Of a DNA stretch of 64,000 nucleotides, positions 34,215-43,900 are shown piece by piece. The notes under the pieces are model-generated. The model saw nothing but the letters and a program-made list of their open reading frames with translations. It ran no database searches and was not told where the DNA came from. Source of the DNA: Streptomyces clavuligerus (GTDB taxonomy: Bacteria > Actinomycetota > Actinomycetes > Streptomycetales > Streptomycetaceae). Made by a program: the position numbers and the translations under genes. Each line of letters opens with the position of its first letter. Within the stretch, counting starts at the first letter, position 1. The DNA lies in contig NZ_CP027858.1 of NCBI RefSeq assembly GCF_005519465.1, forward strand, positions 1,116,001-1,180,000. Direction: 5' to 3'.

Positions 34215-37200
34215 GTGGTGGGGTTCGTCTTTCTCCGCGCACGGGGGCACCGGCTGCTGCTGACGGCAGCGCTGCTCGCGATCGCGCTGACCACCGCCGT
34301 CCTCGCCACACTCGCCGGTTTCGCGGGCGCCGTCGGGGACGCGGGCCTGAAGAAGGCGCTCACCACCCGTGACGCCGCGTCCGCCGCGCTCTTCGTGACC
34401 GTCGAGAACCCCGGCGAGGACCGCGCGGCCACGGCACGCGACGCGGCGCGCGGGGCGGCGCTCGCCTTCGACGGACTGCCGGTGACGCTGAGCCCGTTCG
34501 ACCGCTCCGGCACGTACGCCCTGCCGGGCTCGCTGCGGCCCCGGGCGGAGCGCGGCGGCGAGCCCGACCTCACGGCCTTCGCCGACCTGGACCGCTCCCG
34601 GACCCGGCTGTCGGCGGGCACCTGGCCCACGGCCGCCCCCGGTGACGTGGTGCAGGTGGCGCTGGCGGAGACCGCGGCCGAGCGGCTGCGGCTCTCCCCC
34701 GGCCCCCGGGTGCTGAAGCTCACCGACCGGATGGGCGGCGCCCCCGTACGGATCAGGATCACCGGCACCTACCGGCCCGCCGACATCCGGGACCCGTACT
34801 GGAGGCTGGACGACCTCGCCGGGCGCGGTGTGCGCGAGGACAGCGAGTTCACCACCTACGGTCCGCTGCTGACCCACCCCGACGTCCTCCGCTCGGACCG
34901 GATCAGCCGGGGGAAGCCGGGCTGGCTCGCCACCGCCGACTTCTCGGCGCTGGGCGCGGACCGGATCGGCGCGCTGCGCACGGCCGCGCGCGACAGCCAG
35001 GCCCATCTGTCGGCGCGGCCCGCGCTGAAGGACGCCGGGGTGGTGGCCCGCACCGCGCTGCCCGAGACGCTGGACCGGCTGGAACGGGCGCTGTTGGTCG
35101 CGCGGGCCACCCTGCTGATCGTCTCCTTGCAGCTCGTGCTGCTCGCGGGGTACGCCCTGCTGCTGGTGGCCCGGCTGCTCAGCACCGAACGCGCGGGCGA
35201 GACCCGTGCGCTGCTGGCCCGGGGCGCGTCCCGGACCCGGATCGCCTGGCTCTCCGCGCTGGAGGCGCTGCTGCTCGCGCTGCCCGCCGCGGTGGCCGCG
35301 CCGCTGCTCGCGGGGCCGCTGACCGGACTGCTCACGGAGCGGGGGGCCCTGGCCCGGATCGGGCTGCGGATCGAGACCGGTCCGACACCCGCCCTGTGGC
35401 TGGTCGGCGGCGGCGTGGCGCTGCTGTGCGCGCTGGCCGTGGTCGCCCCCGCGCTGGCGGCGGCCCGGGCCGGGCGGGGCGCGCCCCGGGAGCTGCCGGG
35501 GCCGCTGCGGGCCGGAGCCGATCTGGCGCTGCTCGCGGTCGCCGGGGTGGCGTACTGGCAGTTGGAGCGGCGCGGTTCGGGCACCGGCACGCTCAGCGGC
35601 GACCGGGCCGGGCGGCTCGGTGTCGATCCGCTGCTGGTGGTGGCGCCCGCGCTGGCGCTGCTCGCCGCGACGGTGCTCACCCTGCGGCTGCTGCCGCCCG
35701 CCGCGCGGCTCGCGGAGCGGAGCGCGCGGCGGGCCCGGGGGCTGATCGTCCCGCTGGCGGGCTGGCAGTTCAGCCGGAGGCCGAGGCGGGGCACGGGGCC
35801 CGTGCTGCTGCTGGTGCTCGCGGTGGCGATGGGGATGCTGGCGATCGGTCAGGGGGCCTCCTGGGACCGTTCCCAGGACGATCAGGCCGACTTCGCGTCC
35901 GGTGCGCCGGTACGGGTGCTGAACGGGGGAACGCTTCCGCAGTTCGGCCAGTCCGGGGTGTACGACGGCATGCCGGGCGTCCGGTCCTCGGTCGCCGCGG
36001 CCCGTACCGGGATGTCGCTGGCGGGCGGGCGGCAGGCGACCGTCCTGGCGCTGGACACCGCCCGCGCCGACGGGGGGTTCCGGCCGCGCCGGGACCTCGT
36101 GGACGGCGACCCCGCCCGGCTGCTGACGGCGCTCCGGCCGCAGCGGACGGCCCCCGCGGGGATCGTGCTGCCGAAGGACACGGCACGGCTCGTGTTCGAT
36201 CTGCGGCTGCGGGTCCCCGGCGGCGGTGCCGTGGACCCGGAGAGCGGCGAGCCGCGCGCGAACAGCGTCGGCGTCGTGGTCGAGGACCGCTACGGGGTGC
36301 GCTACCGGATGCAGCTCGGCGATCTCCCGCAGGACGGGCGGCGGCACACCCTCCGGCTCGACCTGGACGCGGCGGCCGGGGCCCCGGCGGGCCGGGCGGC
36401 GGGGCCGCTGACCCTGACCGCCGTCGAGTTCCACGAGGTCGGCGCCTCGGAGAAGATCACGCGCAAGCGCTTCACGGTCGAGCGGCTGCGGGCCGTCGGC
36501 CGCGACGGCACCGAGCGGCCGGTGGCCCCGCCCGCACTCGCCTGGCGGGGCACGGCGAGCACCGGCAGCGCGGACGCGCAGCGGAACGAGCCCGCCGTGA
36601 CCTCGGTGCGGGCCGGGGCCCGCACCCCGCTGGAGGTCGAGTACCACGCGGGGGTCTCGTCCTGGGACGGCTGGACCGCCGAGCCCTCGGTGTCGGTACG
36701 GATCGCGGTGCCGCCGCGCGCCGCTCCCCCCGTGCCCGCCGCGCTGGTGACCGAGGAGTTCGCGAAGTCCACCGGCGCGAAGGCCGGTTCGACGCTCTCC
36801 GTGCCGCTGCCGGGCGGCGATGTGAAGGTGCGGATCGCCGCCGTGGCACGCCAGCTGCCCACGCTCGGGCCCGGCGCCGCCGCCGGTCCGGAGGCCGCCC
36901 GGCTCGACGGCGGGGCGGTCCTCCTCGATCTGCACGCCGTCAACCAGGCGCTCGCGGCCCGGCCGGACGGCGGGCTGCCGGTGTCCGAGTGGTGGCTCTA
37001 CCCCGAGGCGGGCAAGGCCGCCGAGGTGGCGGCGGCGGTGCGGGCGCGGCCGTCGATGGACCCGGGCCAGGTCCAGGTCCGCGACGAGGTCGCGCGGGCG
37101 CTCCACGAGGACCCGCTGGGCGCGGGGCCGCAGACCGCGCTGCTCGCCGCCGCAGTCGCCGCGGCCCTGCTGGCGGCGGTCGGGTTCGCCGTCGCCACGG

Positions 37201-37547
37201 CGGGGGCGCTGCGGGAGCGGGCGGCGGAGTTCGCGGTGCTGCGGGCGCTGGGCGCGCCGCGGCGGCAGCTCGCCCGGCTGGTGGCCGCGGAGCAGTCCCT
37301 GCTGATCGTGCTGGGCCTGCTGATCGGTGTCGGTGTCGGCACCGTCCTCACCCGTGCCGTCGTCCCCCTGATCGTCCTGACCGGCCAGGCCACCCAGCCG
37401 ATCCCCGGTGTCCTGGTCCACCTCCCCCTCGACCGTGTCGCCACCCTCCTCACCGCCGTCGCCGCCGTCCCCGTCCTCATCGTGGGGGCGCTAGCCCTGC
37501 GCCGGGGGAACGAGGCGGGGGCCCTGCGGGTGCCGGGGGGTGAGTGA
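34215..37547 (+). CDS. Giant FtsX/MacB-type ABC permease (1110 aa)
   Basis: GTG at 34215 behind CAGGGGG. The N-terminal helix VFLRARGHRLLLTAALLAIALTTAVLATL is followed by a large extracytoplasmic domain (about 40-290). Next come FtsX helices LLIVSLQLVLLAGYALLLVARLL, LEALLLALPAAVAAPLLA and VGGGVALLCALAVVAPALA (to about 430), another helix pair near 520-550, a second large periplasmic domain (about 560-960), and a final FtsX module with LLAAAVAAALLAAVGFAVATAGAL and RALGAPRRQLARLVAAEQSLLIVLGLLIGV. This is the duplicated-FtsX design of Streptomyces transporters for peptides or lipids. The ATPase is likely to be one of the MacB-type subunits at 28165 or 41225. Confidence 0.87.
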   Translation: MVGFVFLRARGHRLLLTAALLAIALTTAVLATLAGFAGAVGDAGLKKALTTRDAASAALFVTVENPGEDRAATARDAARGAALAFDGLPVTLSPFDRSGTYALPGSLRPRAERGGEPDLTAFADLDRSRTRLSAGTWPTAAPGDVVQVALAETAAERLRLSPGPRVLKLTDRMGGAPVRIRITGTYRPADIRDPYWRLDDLAGRGVREDSEFTTYGPLLTHPDVLRSDRISRGKPGWLATADFSALGADRIGALRTAARDSQAHLSARPALKDAGVVARTALPETLDRLERALLVARATLLIVSLQLVLLAGYALLLVARLLSTERAGETRALLARGASRTRIAWLSALEALLLALPAAVAAPLLAGPLTGLLTERGALARIGLRIETGPTPALWLVGGGVALLCALAVVAPALAAARAGRGAPRELPGPLRAGADLALLAVAGVAYWQLERRGSGTGTLSGDRAGRLGVDPLLVVAPALALLAATVLTLRLLPPAARLAERSARRARGLIVPLAGWQFSRRPRRGTGPVLLLVLAVAMGMLAIGQGASWDRSQDDQADFASGAPVRVLNGGTLPQFGQSGVYDGMPGVRSSVAAARTGMSLAGGRQATVLALDTARADGGFRPRRDLVDGDPARLLTALRPQRTAPAGIVLPKDTARLVFDLRLRVPGGGAVDPESGEPRANSVGVVVEDRYGVRYRMQLGDLPQDGRRHTLRLDLDAAAGAPAGRAAGPLTLTAVEFHEVGASEKITRKRFTVERLRAVGRDGTERPVAPPALAWRGTASTGSADAQRNEPAVTSVRAGARTPLEVEYHAGVSSWDGWTAEPSVSVRIAVPPRAAPPVPAALVTEEFAKSTGAKAGSTLSVPLPGGDVKVRIAAVARQLPTLGPGAAAGPEAARLDGGAVLLDLHAVNQALAARPDGGLPVSEWWLYPEAGKAAEVAAAVRARPSMDPGQVQVRDEVARALHEDPLGAGPQTALLAAAVAAALLAAVGFAVATAGALRERAAEFAVLRALGAPRRQLARLVAAEQSLLIVLGLLIGVGVGTVLTRAVVPLIVLTGQATQPIPGVLVHLPLDRVATLLTAVAAVPVLIVGALALRRGNEAGALRVPGGE

Positions 37548-37599
37548 GATGCGCCGGAGGCCGTCCGAGTCCCCCGCCGGGTGGGCGCCGCCCGCGCGC

Positions 37600-38382
37600 C
37601 GTCGGCTCCCGCGTCAGCCGATCGCACGGTGCGGGGTCCGTCCTCACACACCGGACGGGCTGAATGCGCGGGTCCGACCGCACACCCCAGCCCCATGGGG
37701 GTACCCCCACTGGGGGAGGCCAAGGCGCGGGCACCGACCCCCGACCACCACCCGCACTCCCGCGCACCGTCGGCCCGCGCATCAGCCCATCGCACGGTGC
37801 GGGGTCCGTCCCCACACACCGGACGGGCTGAATACGCGGGTCCGACCCCACACCCCAGCCCCATGGGGGTACCCCCTCCGGGGGAGGCTGAGGCGCGGGC
37901 ACCGACCCCCGACCACCACCCGCACTCCCGCGCACCGCCGGTCCGCGCATCAGCCCATCACACGGTGCGGGGTCCGTCCCCACACACCGGACGGGCTGAA
38001 TACGCGGGTCCGACCCCACACCCCGGCCCCGTGGGGGTGCCCCCGCTGGGGAAGAGCGAGGCGCGGGGGCCCGGGGGCCGGCCCCCGGCCGCAGCCCGCA
38101 CCGTGCGGAATCCCCCGCACCGTCGGCCCACTCGCCAACCGATCGCACCGTGCGGGATCGCCCGTCCCCAAACCCCGGACGGGCTGGACCTGCGGGTCCG
38201 ACCGCACACCCCAGCCCCGCCCGACCTGCGCGGACGAGCCCAAGACCCAGCCCCGTGGGAGTTCCCCCTCCGGGGGAGAGCGAGGCGCGGGGGCCCGGGG
38301 GCCGGCCCCCGGCCGCAGCCCACACCGTGCGGAATTCCGCAGGCCGTCGGCTCCCGCGTCAACCGATCGCACGGTGCGGGGC
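37600..38382. repeat. Long-unit non-coding tandem repeat array between two permease genes
   Basis: Five copies of a core ATCRCACSGTGCGGG start at 37621, 37789, 37957, 38142 and 38366, i.e. units of 168, 168, 185 and 224 bp. Each full unit also contains CGGACGGGCTG, GCGGGTCCGACC and a GTGGG/GGGGGAG palindrome block. Embedded perfect palindromes include GGGGGTACCCCC (37697-37708), CCGGGGGCCGGCCCCCGG (38071-38088 and 38295-38312) and TGCGGAATTCCGCA (38328-38341). All six frames stay open across it, which reflects composition and periodicity, not coding. It fills most of the 966-bp gap 37548-38513. Confidence 0.85.
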
Positions 38383-38513
38383 CGGGGCCGGTGGTGGGGG
38401 CCGCCCCGCACCCCCCACCACCGGGCAGCGGGCCGTGACCTGGGCGTCACAACGGTTTCGATTCCGGCGGACGGTCCGCCGGGTGGTTTCGTGAGAACGA
38501 GGAGGCACGCGGC

Positions 38514-41228
38514 GTGAAGGCGGTCGCTCCCTGGGTCCGCACCCGGCTGCGCGCTGCGCCCGGCCCCACCGCGGCGACGGGCCTCCTGGTCCTCGTCACC
38601 GCGTTCCTGGCCACGGCGTTCCCCCGGGCGATGGACACATACGAGGGCGAGGGTCTGCGGCGGGAGATCCGTACGGCGGAGGCCGACGCCCGGACCGTCG
38701 GGCTGACGGTCGGCACCCCCACCGAGGGCACCCCGGCCGAACGGGTCGAGGGCCTGTCCGCCGAGCGGCTGGCCCAGCGGTACCGCACCGTCCTCCAGGG
38801 CATGCCGCAGCCGCTGCGGCCCGACCGGGAGCAGTCGTCGTACGGCGCGCGCACCGTCAAGCCCCACCCGGCGCTGGACGACTGGATTCCGCGGCTGGAC
38901 GGCGGCGCGACGGTCTTCACCGCGTCCGCGCAGGCGGACCTCGCCCGGAACGCGAAGCTCCGCTCGGGGCGGCTGCCCGCGCCGACGCAGACCGGACCGG
39001 CCGCCCGTTCCGTCGAGGCCGTCGTGACCTCGGCGACGGCCAAAATCTTGAAGATCGAGGCCGGTTCGACGGTCCACCTGGAACGGAAGGGGAACGGGGC
39101 ACCGCTCGCGGTCCGGGTGACCGGTGTGGTGGAGCCGCTGCGGCCGGACTCGGGCTACTGGGCGTACGAGCCAGTGCTGCGCGCCCCGGTCCAGCTCCGC
39201 ACCTCCGGCGTCCCGCCGCTTCCGTACTGGCACGGCGCGCTGCTGCTGCCCCCGCAGGCCGCACCCGCGCTGCTGGGCCTCGGCCCGGACTCGGAGGCGT
39301 ACTGGCGGATCGGTACCGACCCCGGCGGGCTCACCGCCGGGGACCGTTCCGCGCTGCGCTCCGCCGTGGCGTCGGTGGAGAGCGGCCCCGCGCTCAGCGC
39401 GCTGCGCGACACCGTCGATCCGGAACTCGCCGCCCAGTCCGGCCTGGACGGGGTGCTGATCCGCTACGACGACGCCCTGAAGGCGATCGGTCCGGTGGTC
39501 GCGGTCGCCGCGTTCGGCGCCGCGACGGTCATGGCCGTGGTGCTGCTGATGGCCGGGGGGCTGGCGGCGGCCCGGCGGCACAGCGAGCTGACGCTGCTGC
39601 GGTCCCGGGGCGGTTCGCTCACCGGGATCGCGGGACGGCTGCTCGCGGAGGTCGCCGTTCCGGCGTTGCCCGCCGCGGCGGCGGGCGCGGCCCTGGCCTG
39701 GCTGCTCGTCCCCGAGGGCCGGGCGCTGCCCGCGCTGCTCGCGGCGGGCGCGGTCGCGCTGACCGGGTGTGCCGCGCTGCCGCTGCGCGCCGTCGCGCTG
39801 CACCGCCGGGCCCGCCTGCACGGCGAACGGGACGATGTCGTCCGTGCCCGCCCCACCCGGCGCCGTACGGTCGTCGAACTGACCGTCCTGGTCCTGGCGG
39901 TGGCCTCCGCGTTCGCGCTGCGGCAGCGCGGCACCGGGGTGGACGGCGGTGTCGACCAGTTGATCAGCGCGGCTCCGGTGCTGGTGAGCACGGCGGCGGC
40001 GCTGCTGCTCGTCCGGCTGTACCCGCTGCCGCTGCGGCTGCTCGCGCTGCCCCTGGCCCGCGCCCGCGGCCTGCTCGGCTTTCTGGCGCTGGCCCGGGCG
40101 GGCCGCTCCCCCGCCACCACGGCGCTGCCGCTGCTGGCGCTGCTGGTGGCGCTGACGACCGCCGCGTTCGGCGGCTCGGTGCTGTCCGGTGTGGACGCGG
40201 CCCGGGACCGTGCGGCGCTGCTCGCGGTGGGCGCAGACGCCCAGATCGACGCGGGGGGCGAGGAGTTGCCCGAGGACGCGGCGCGGAAGGTGCGCGCCCT
40301 GGACGGGGTACGGGACGTGGTCGCCGTGCGCCGGGAGTTCGACCTCGATCTGCGGGACGGCGGCGGAACGGTCGTGACCCTGTTCGCGGTGGACTCGCAG
40401 GCGTACGCGCGGCTCGCCCGTGCCGTCGGGCAGGGCCCGTTCGACCCGGACGACCTCGTCACGGACTCCGGTGCGCTGCCCGCGCTGGTCTCGCCCGATG
40501 TGGCCGAGCGGCTGGGCCGCGCCCCGGCGCGGGTCAACACGCCCGACGGGCAGTTCGTGGTGCAGGTGCTGGGGGTGCGCGAGTCCCTGCCCGGCCTGGC
40601 GGGCGGCACGTTCGTCGTCGTCGACGCCAAGAGTCTGAACTGGCCGCTGGGCCCCACCACGCTGCTGGTCACCGGCGAGGGTCCGACGCGGTCCGAGCTG
40701 CGGGCGGCGGCGGGCGGCGCGGCGCTGGTGGAGCTGCGGAGCACCGAGCGGGCCGCGTTCACCGACGCGCCCGTGCACGGCGGGGCGGAGCGGATCTATG
40801 TCGCCGCGGCGGCGACGGGCGCGGGCTACGCCGTGATCGCCGTGCTGCTCTCGCTGCTGCGGGTGGCCCCCGAGCGCACCGCGCTGCTGGCGCGGCTGCG
40901 CACCATGGGGCTGACCCGGCGCCAGGGCCGCGGGCTGCTGGTTCTGGAGAATCTGCCGCAGACCCTGCCCGCCGGGGTGGGTGGCGCCCTGGTGGGCTGG
41001 GCGGCGATCACGCTGCTCGCCCCGGGCATCGATCTGACCGGTCTGGCCCTGGCCGGGCGGACGGTCCCGGACGCGCTGGGCCGGGTGGAGCTGCGGCCCG
41101 ACCTCTGGAGTCTGCTGCTGCCCGCGCTGGCCGTGGTGGTGATCGCGGCGGGGGTGGCGGTGCTCCAGTCCTGGGCGGTCACCCGGCGTACGACAACGAC
41201 CGAGCTGAGGGTGGGAGACACGCGATGA
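38514..41228 (+). CDS. FtsX-type ABC permease (904 aa)
   Basis: GTG at 38514 after GAGGAGG. Architecture parallels the permease upstream: N-terminal helix (about 20-40), a large extracytoplasmic domain (about 45-320), helices VVAVAAFGAATVMAVVLLMAGGLAAARR, then RSRGGSLTGIAGRLLAEVAVPALPAAAAGAALAWLL, several central helices, a second periplasmic domain and C-terminal RTMGLTRRQGRGLLVLENLPQTLPAGVGGALVGW. Its stop overlaps the ATPase start (ATGA), so these two form one transporter. The two permeases are paralogous in plan but poorly alike in their periplasmic parts. Substrate unknown. Confidence 0.87.
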   Translation: MKAVAPWVRTRLRAAPGPTAATGLLVLVTAFLATAFPRAMDTYEGEGLRREIRTAEADARTVGLTVGTPTEGTPAERVEGLSAERLAQRYRTVLQGMPQPLRPDREQSSYGARTVKPHPALDDWIPRLDGGATVFTASAQADLARNAKLRSGRLPAPTQTGPAARSVEAVVTSATAKILKIEAGSTVHLERKGNGAPLAVRVTGVVEPLRPDSGYWAYEPVLRAPVQLRTSGVPPLPYWHGALLLPPQAAPALLGLGPDSEAYWRIGTDPGGLTAGDRSALRSAVASVESGPALSALRDTVDPELAAQSGLDGVLIRYDDALKAIGPVVAVAAFGAATVMAVVLLMAGGLAAARRHSELTLLRSRGGSLTGIAGRLLAEVAVPALPAAAAGAALAWLLVPEGRALPALLAAGAVALTGCAALPLRAVALHRRARLHGERDDVVRARPTRRRTVVELTVLVLAVASAFALRQRGTGVDGGVDQLISAAPVLVSTAAALLLVRLYPLPLRLLALPLARARGLLGFLALARAGRSPATTALPLLALLVALTTAAFGGSVLSGVDAARDRAALLAVGADAQIDAGGEELPEDAARKVRALDGVRDVVAVRREFDLDLRDGGGTVVTLFAVDSQAYARLARAVGQGPFDPDDLVTDSGALPALVSPDVAERLGRAPARVNTPDGQFVVQVLGVRESLPGLAGGTFVVVDAKSLNWPLGPTTLLVTGEGPTRSELRAAAGGAALVELRSTERAAFTDAPVHGGAERIYVAAAATGAGYAVIAVLLSLLRVAPERTALLARLRTMGLTRRQGRGLLVLENLPQTLPAGVGGALVGWAAITLLAPGIDLTGLALAGRTVPDALGRVELRPDLWSLLLPALAVVVIAAGVAVLQSWAVTRRTTTTELRVGDTR

Positions 41229-42208
41229 CCGAGCCACTGGACCTGCGGGAGCTGGAGCGGCGGGCGGTGGCCGGGCGGGAGCGCCCGGGGTACGGCCACG
41301 ACGCGTTGATCAGCTGTGACCGGCTGGTGCGCATCTTCACCACGGACGGGGTGGAGGTGCAGGCCCTCCAGGGTCTGGATCTGCTGGTGCGCGGGGGCGA
41401 GCTGCTGGCCCTGGTGGGCGCGTCCGGCAGCGGGAAGTCCACGTTGATGAACATCCTCGCGGGTCTCGACGAGCCGACGGCGGGCGCGGCCCGGGTGGCC
41501 GGGTGCGATCTGCTGGCGATGGGCGCGAAGGAGCGGCTGCGCTACCGGCGGGAGATCGTGGGTTTTGTCTGGCAGCAGACGGCCCGCAATCTGCTGCCGT
41601 ATCTGACGGCGGCACAGAACGTGGCGCTGCCGATGCAGTTGCGCGGCCGGGCGGGCGGCGGGCGCCGGGCCCGGACCGAGCGGGTCGAGTCGCTGTTGCG
41701 GATGCTGGAGGTCGCGGAGTGCCGGGACCGCCGTCCGGCGCAGATGTCCGGGGGGCAGCAGCAGCGGGTGGCGATCGCGGTGGCGCTGGCGAACGAGCCG
41801 TCGGTGCTGCTGGCGGACGAGCCCACGGGTGAACTGGACTCGCACACGGCGGAGCAGATCTTCGCGGCGTTCCGTACCGCCAATGAGGAGCTGGGCACGA
41901 CGATCGTGATCGTCACCCATGACCAGGCGGTGGCGTCCGAGGTGCGGCGCACGGTGGCGATCCGGGACGGCCGCACGTCCACGGAGATCCTGCGGCGCAC
42001 GGAGGTGGACTCGACGACGGGGCAGGAGTCCCTGGTGGCGCGCGAGTACGCGATGCTGGACCGGGCCGGGCGGCTCCAGCTCCCCGCGGAGTACACCGAG
42101 GCGCTGGGGATGCGGGACCGGGTGCTGCTGGAGCTGGAGCCGGACCATATCGAGATCCGGCCGGACGACAGGGCGGCGGCGCCCGCCGGGGAGGCGGCCG
42201 GGGAGTGA
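41225..42208 (+). CDS. ABC ATP-binding protein with C-terminal AbrB-like domain
   Basis: 327 residues; ATG at 41225 overlaps the permease stop by 4 bp. ABC motifs: Walker A GASGSGKST, WQQTARNLLPYL, signature MSGGQQQRVAIAVAL, Walker B VLLADEPTGELD, VTHDQ. After the ATPase (to about 245) and a linker, residues about 277-315 read MLDRAGRLQLPAEYTEALGM and DRVLLELEPDHIEI, the swapped-hairpin AbrB/SpoVT pattern normally found in DNA-binding antitoxins and transition-state regulators. The fusion suggests dimerisation or regulation at the ATPase. Confidence 0.87.
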   Translation: MTEPLDLRELERRAVAGRERPGYGHDALISCDRLVRIFTTDGVEVQALQGLDLLVRGGELLALVGASGSGKSTLMNILAGLDEPTAGAARVAGCDLLAMGAKERLRYRREIVGFVWQQTARNLLPYLTAAQNVALPMQLRGRAGGGRRARTERVESLLRMLEVAECRDRRPAQMSGGQQQRVAIAVALANEPSVLLADEPTGELDSHTAEQIFAAFRTANEELGTTIVIVTHDQAVASEVRRTVAIRDGRTSTEILRRTEVDSTTGQESLVAREYAMLDRAGRLQLPAEYTEALGMRDRVLLELEPDHIEIRPDDRAAAPAGEAAGE

Positions 42209-42378
42209 TCCGGTGGCGCGGCGCGGGCGGCGGTGTGTGCGGCCCGCCCGCACCGGGGCCCCCGGACCGCACGCGCGGACCGGAAGGCGTTCACGGCCCC
42301 GAGGACGGCCCCGGGGACGACGTCAGGGACCGGCGCCGGTGGCGCTCAGGGACGCGCCCGAGGGGTCACCCAGGGGGT

Positions 42379-43044
42379 TCAGGGGCGGCGGACCGAGAGC
42401 AGCTCCTCCAGCCGCTCCTCCATGGCCTGCGCGGCCACGAAGAGCAGCTCGTCACCGGCCTCCAGGGTCTCCTCGGGGCTGGGCGTGAGCACCCGGGACC
42501 CCCGGATGATCGTGACCAGGGTGGTGTCCGGCGGCCAGGCGACATCCCCGACCTGCGTGCCCCCGAGGCCGGACTCCGGCGGCAGGGTCAGCTCGACGAG
42601 GTTGGCGTCGCCGTGGCTGAAGCGCAGCAGCCGGACCAGGTCGCCGACGCTCACCGCCTCCTCCACCAGCGCCGACATCAACCGGGGGGTGGAGACGGCG
42701 ACATCGACGCCCCACGCCTCGTTGAAGAGCCACTCGTTCTTGGGGTTGTTGACCCGGGCGACCACCCGGGGCACCCCGTACTCGGTCTTGGCGAGCAGGG
42801 AGACCACCAGGTTGACCTTGTCGTCGCCGGTGGCGGCGATGACCACATGGCAGCGCTGGAGCGCGGCCTCGTCCAGCGAGGTGATCTCGCAGGCGTCGGC
42901 GAGCAGCCACTCCGCCCGGGGCACCCGCTCCACCGAGATCGCCGTCGGCGCCTTGTCGACCAGCAGGACCTCGTGCCCGTTCTCCAGCAGCTCCCCGGCG
43001 ATGGAACGGCCCACCGCGCCGGCGCCCGCGATAGCGACCCGCAT
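42379..43044 (-). CDS. TrkA-type potassium uptake regulatory protein (RCK domain), second of pair
   Basis: 221 residues from the ATG at 43044. RCK_N Rossmann motif MRVAIAGAGAVGRSIAGELLENGHEVLLVDK, ligand Asp at LLADACE, then IAATGDDKVNLVVSLLAK, and a C-terminal RCK_C domain (about 140-215) with LVTIIRGSRVLTPSPEETLEAGDELLFV. Such proteins bind NAD(H) or nucleotides and gate K+ transporters on the cytoplasmic face. The start codon overlaps the stop of the partner gene by 1 bp. A diverging APC-family transporter lies beyond the pair. Confidence 0.9.
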   Translation of the reverse strand: MRVAIAGAGAVGRSIAGELLENGHEVLLVDKAPTAISVERVPRAEWLLADACEITSLDEAALQRCHVVIAATGDDKVNLVVSLLAKTEYGVPRVVARVNNPKNEWLFNEAWGVDVAVSTPRLMSALVEEAVSVGDLVRLLRFSHGDANLVELTLPPESGLGGTQVGDVAWPPDTTLVTIIRGSRVLTPSPEETLEAGDELLFVAAQAMEERLEELLSVRRP

Positions 43045-43712
43045 CAGTGACCACCCTCCTCGGGGCCTTCCGCGAAGGCCGCCTCGACCTTCTCGATCTC
43101 GTCGGTCCGCATCATCACGTGGACCAGGTCGCCTTCCTGGAGCACGGTCTGCGAGGTGGGCAGGACCGCCTCGCCGAGCCGGGTGAGGAAGGCGACGCGC
43201 ACCCCGGTCTCGTCCTGGAGCCTGCTGACCTTCTGGCCGATCCAGGCGGGCGAGGTGTGCACCTCGGCGAGCTGCACCGCGCCGCTGGGGTCGCGCCACA
43301 GGGGCTCGGCGCCGGACGGCAGCAGCCGGCGCAGCATCTGGTCGGCGGTCCAGCGGACGGTGGCGACGGTCGGGATGCCGAGCCGCTGGTAGACCTCGGC
43401 GCGCCGGGGGTCGTAGATCCGGGCGGCCACATTCTCGATGTTGAACATCTCGCGGGCCACCCGGGCGGCGATGATGTTGGAGTTGTCCCCGCTGCTGACG
43501 GCGGCGAAGGCCCCCGCCTCCTCGATGCCCGCTTCCCTCAGGGTGTCCTGGTCGAAGCCGACTCCGGTGACCCGGCGTCCGCCGAACGAGGACCCCAGTC
43601 GGCGGAAGGCCGTGGGGTCCTGGTCGATCACGGCGACCGTGTGCCCCTGTTGTTCCAGGGTCTGCGCGAGAGCGGCTCCCACTCGCCCGCATCCCATGAT
43701 GACGATGTGCAC
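43044..43712 (-). CDS. TrkA-type potassium uptake regulatory protein (RCK domain), first of pair
   Basis: The GTG at 43712 (MHIVIMGCGRVGAALAQTLEQQGHTV) is chosen because GGAAGGA lies 5 bp upstream and the Rossmann strand starts immediately; an ATG at 43733 would add seven residues. 222 aa: nucleotide motif GCGRVG, VIDQD, GVGFDQDTLREAGIEEAGAFAAV, and an RCK_C part with VRVAFLTRLGEAVLPTSQTVLQEGDLVHVMM. Two successive TrkA-like proteins probably form a hetero-ring controlling a K+ carrier, perhaps the APC protein encoded divergently. Confidence 0.9.
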   Translation of the reverse strand: MHIVIMGCGRVGAALAQTLEQQGHTVAVIDQDPTAFRRLGSSFGGRRVTGVGFDQDTLREAGIEEAGAFAAVSSGDNSNIIAARVAREMFNIENVAARIYDPRRAEVYQRLGIPTVATVRWTADQMLRRLLPSGAEPLWRDPSGAVQLAEVHTSPAWIGQKVSRLQDETGVRVAFLTRLGEAVLPTSQTVLQEGDLVHVMMRTDEIEKVEAAFAEGPEEGGH

Positions 43713-43900
43713 GACCGTCCTTCCGGCTGCCACTCAGGCAATTCTTTGCACAGTATTTAACGGTGCTCTGGCTTAAAGGGTCTCAGACCTCGGCCCAAGC
43801 TACACATGCTTGGTACGCCTGGGACAGCGGGTATCAGGGGGAGCCCGAGATTCCGCCGGAGCGCGGGGGTGGTGGGTGGGCGCGCCCCTAAACGAACCCT

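Noticed and set aside
37600..38382. CRISPR array
   Set aside because: Units are 168-224 bp and internally similar; no 24-40 bp direct repeats with unique spacers and no cas genes.
37560..38517. Proline/histidine-rich repetitive ORFs in all six frames over the tandem array
   Set aside because: Every frame is open because of base composition and periodicity; no ribosome site, no consistent third-position bias and the units differ in length out of frame (185, 224 bp).
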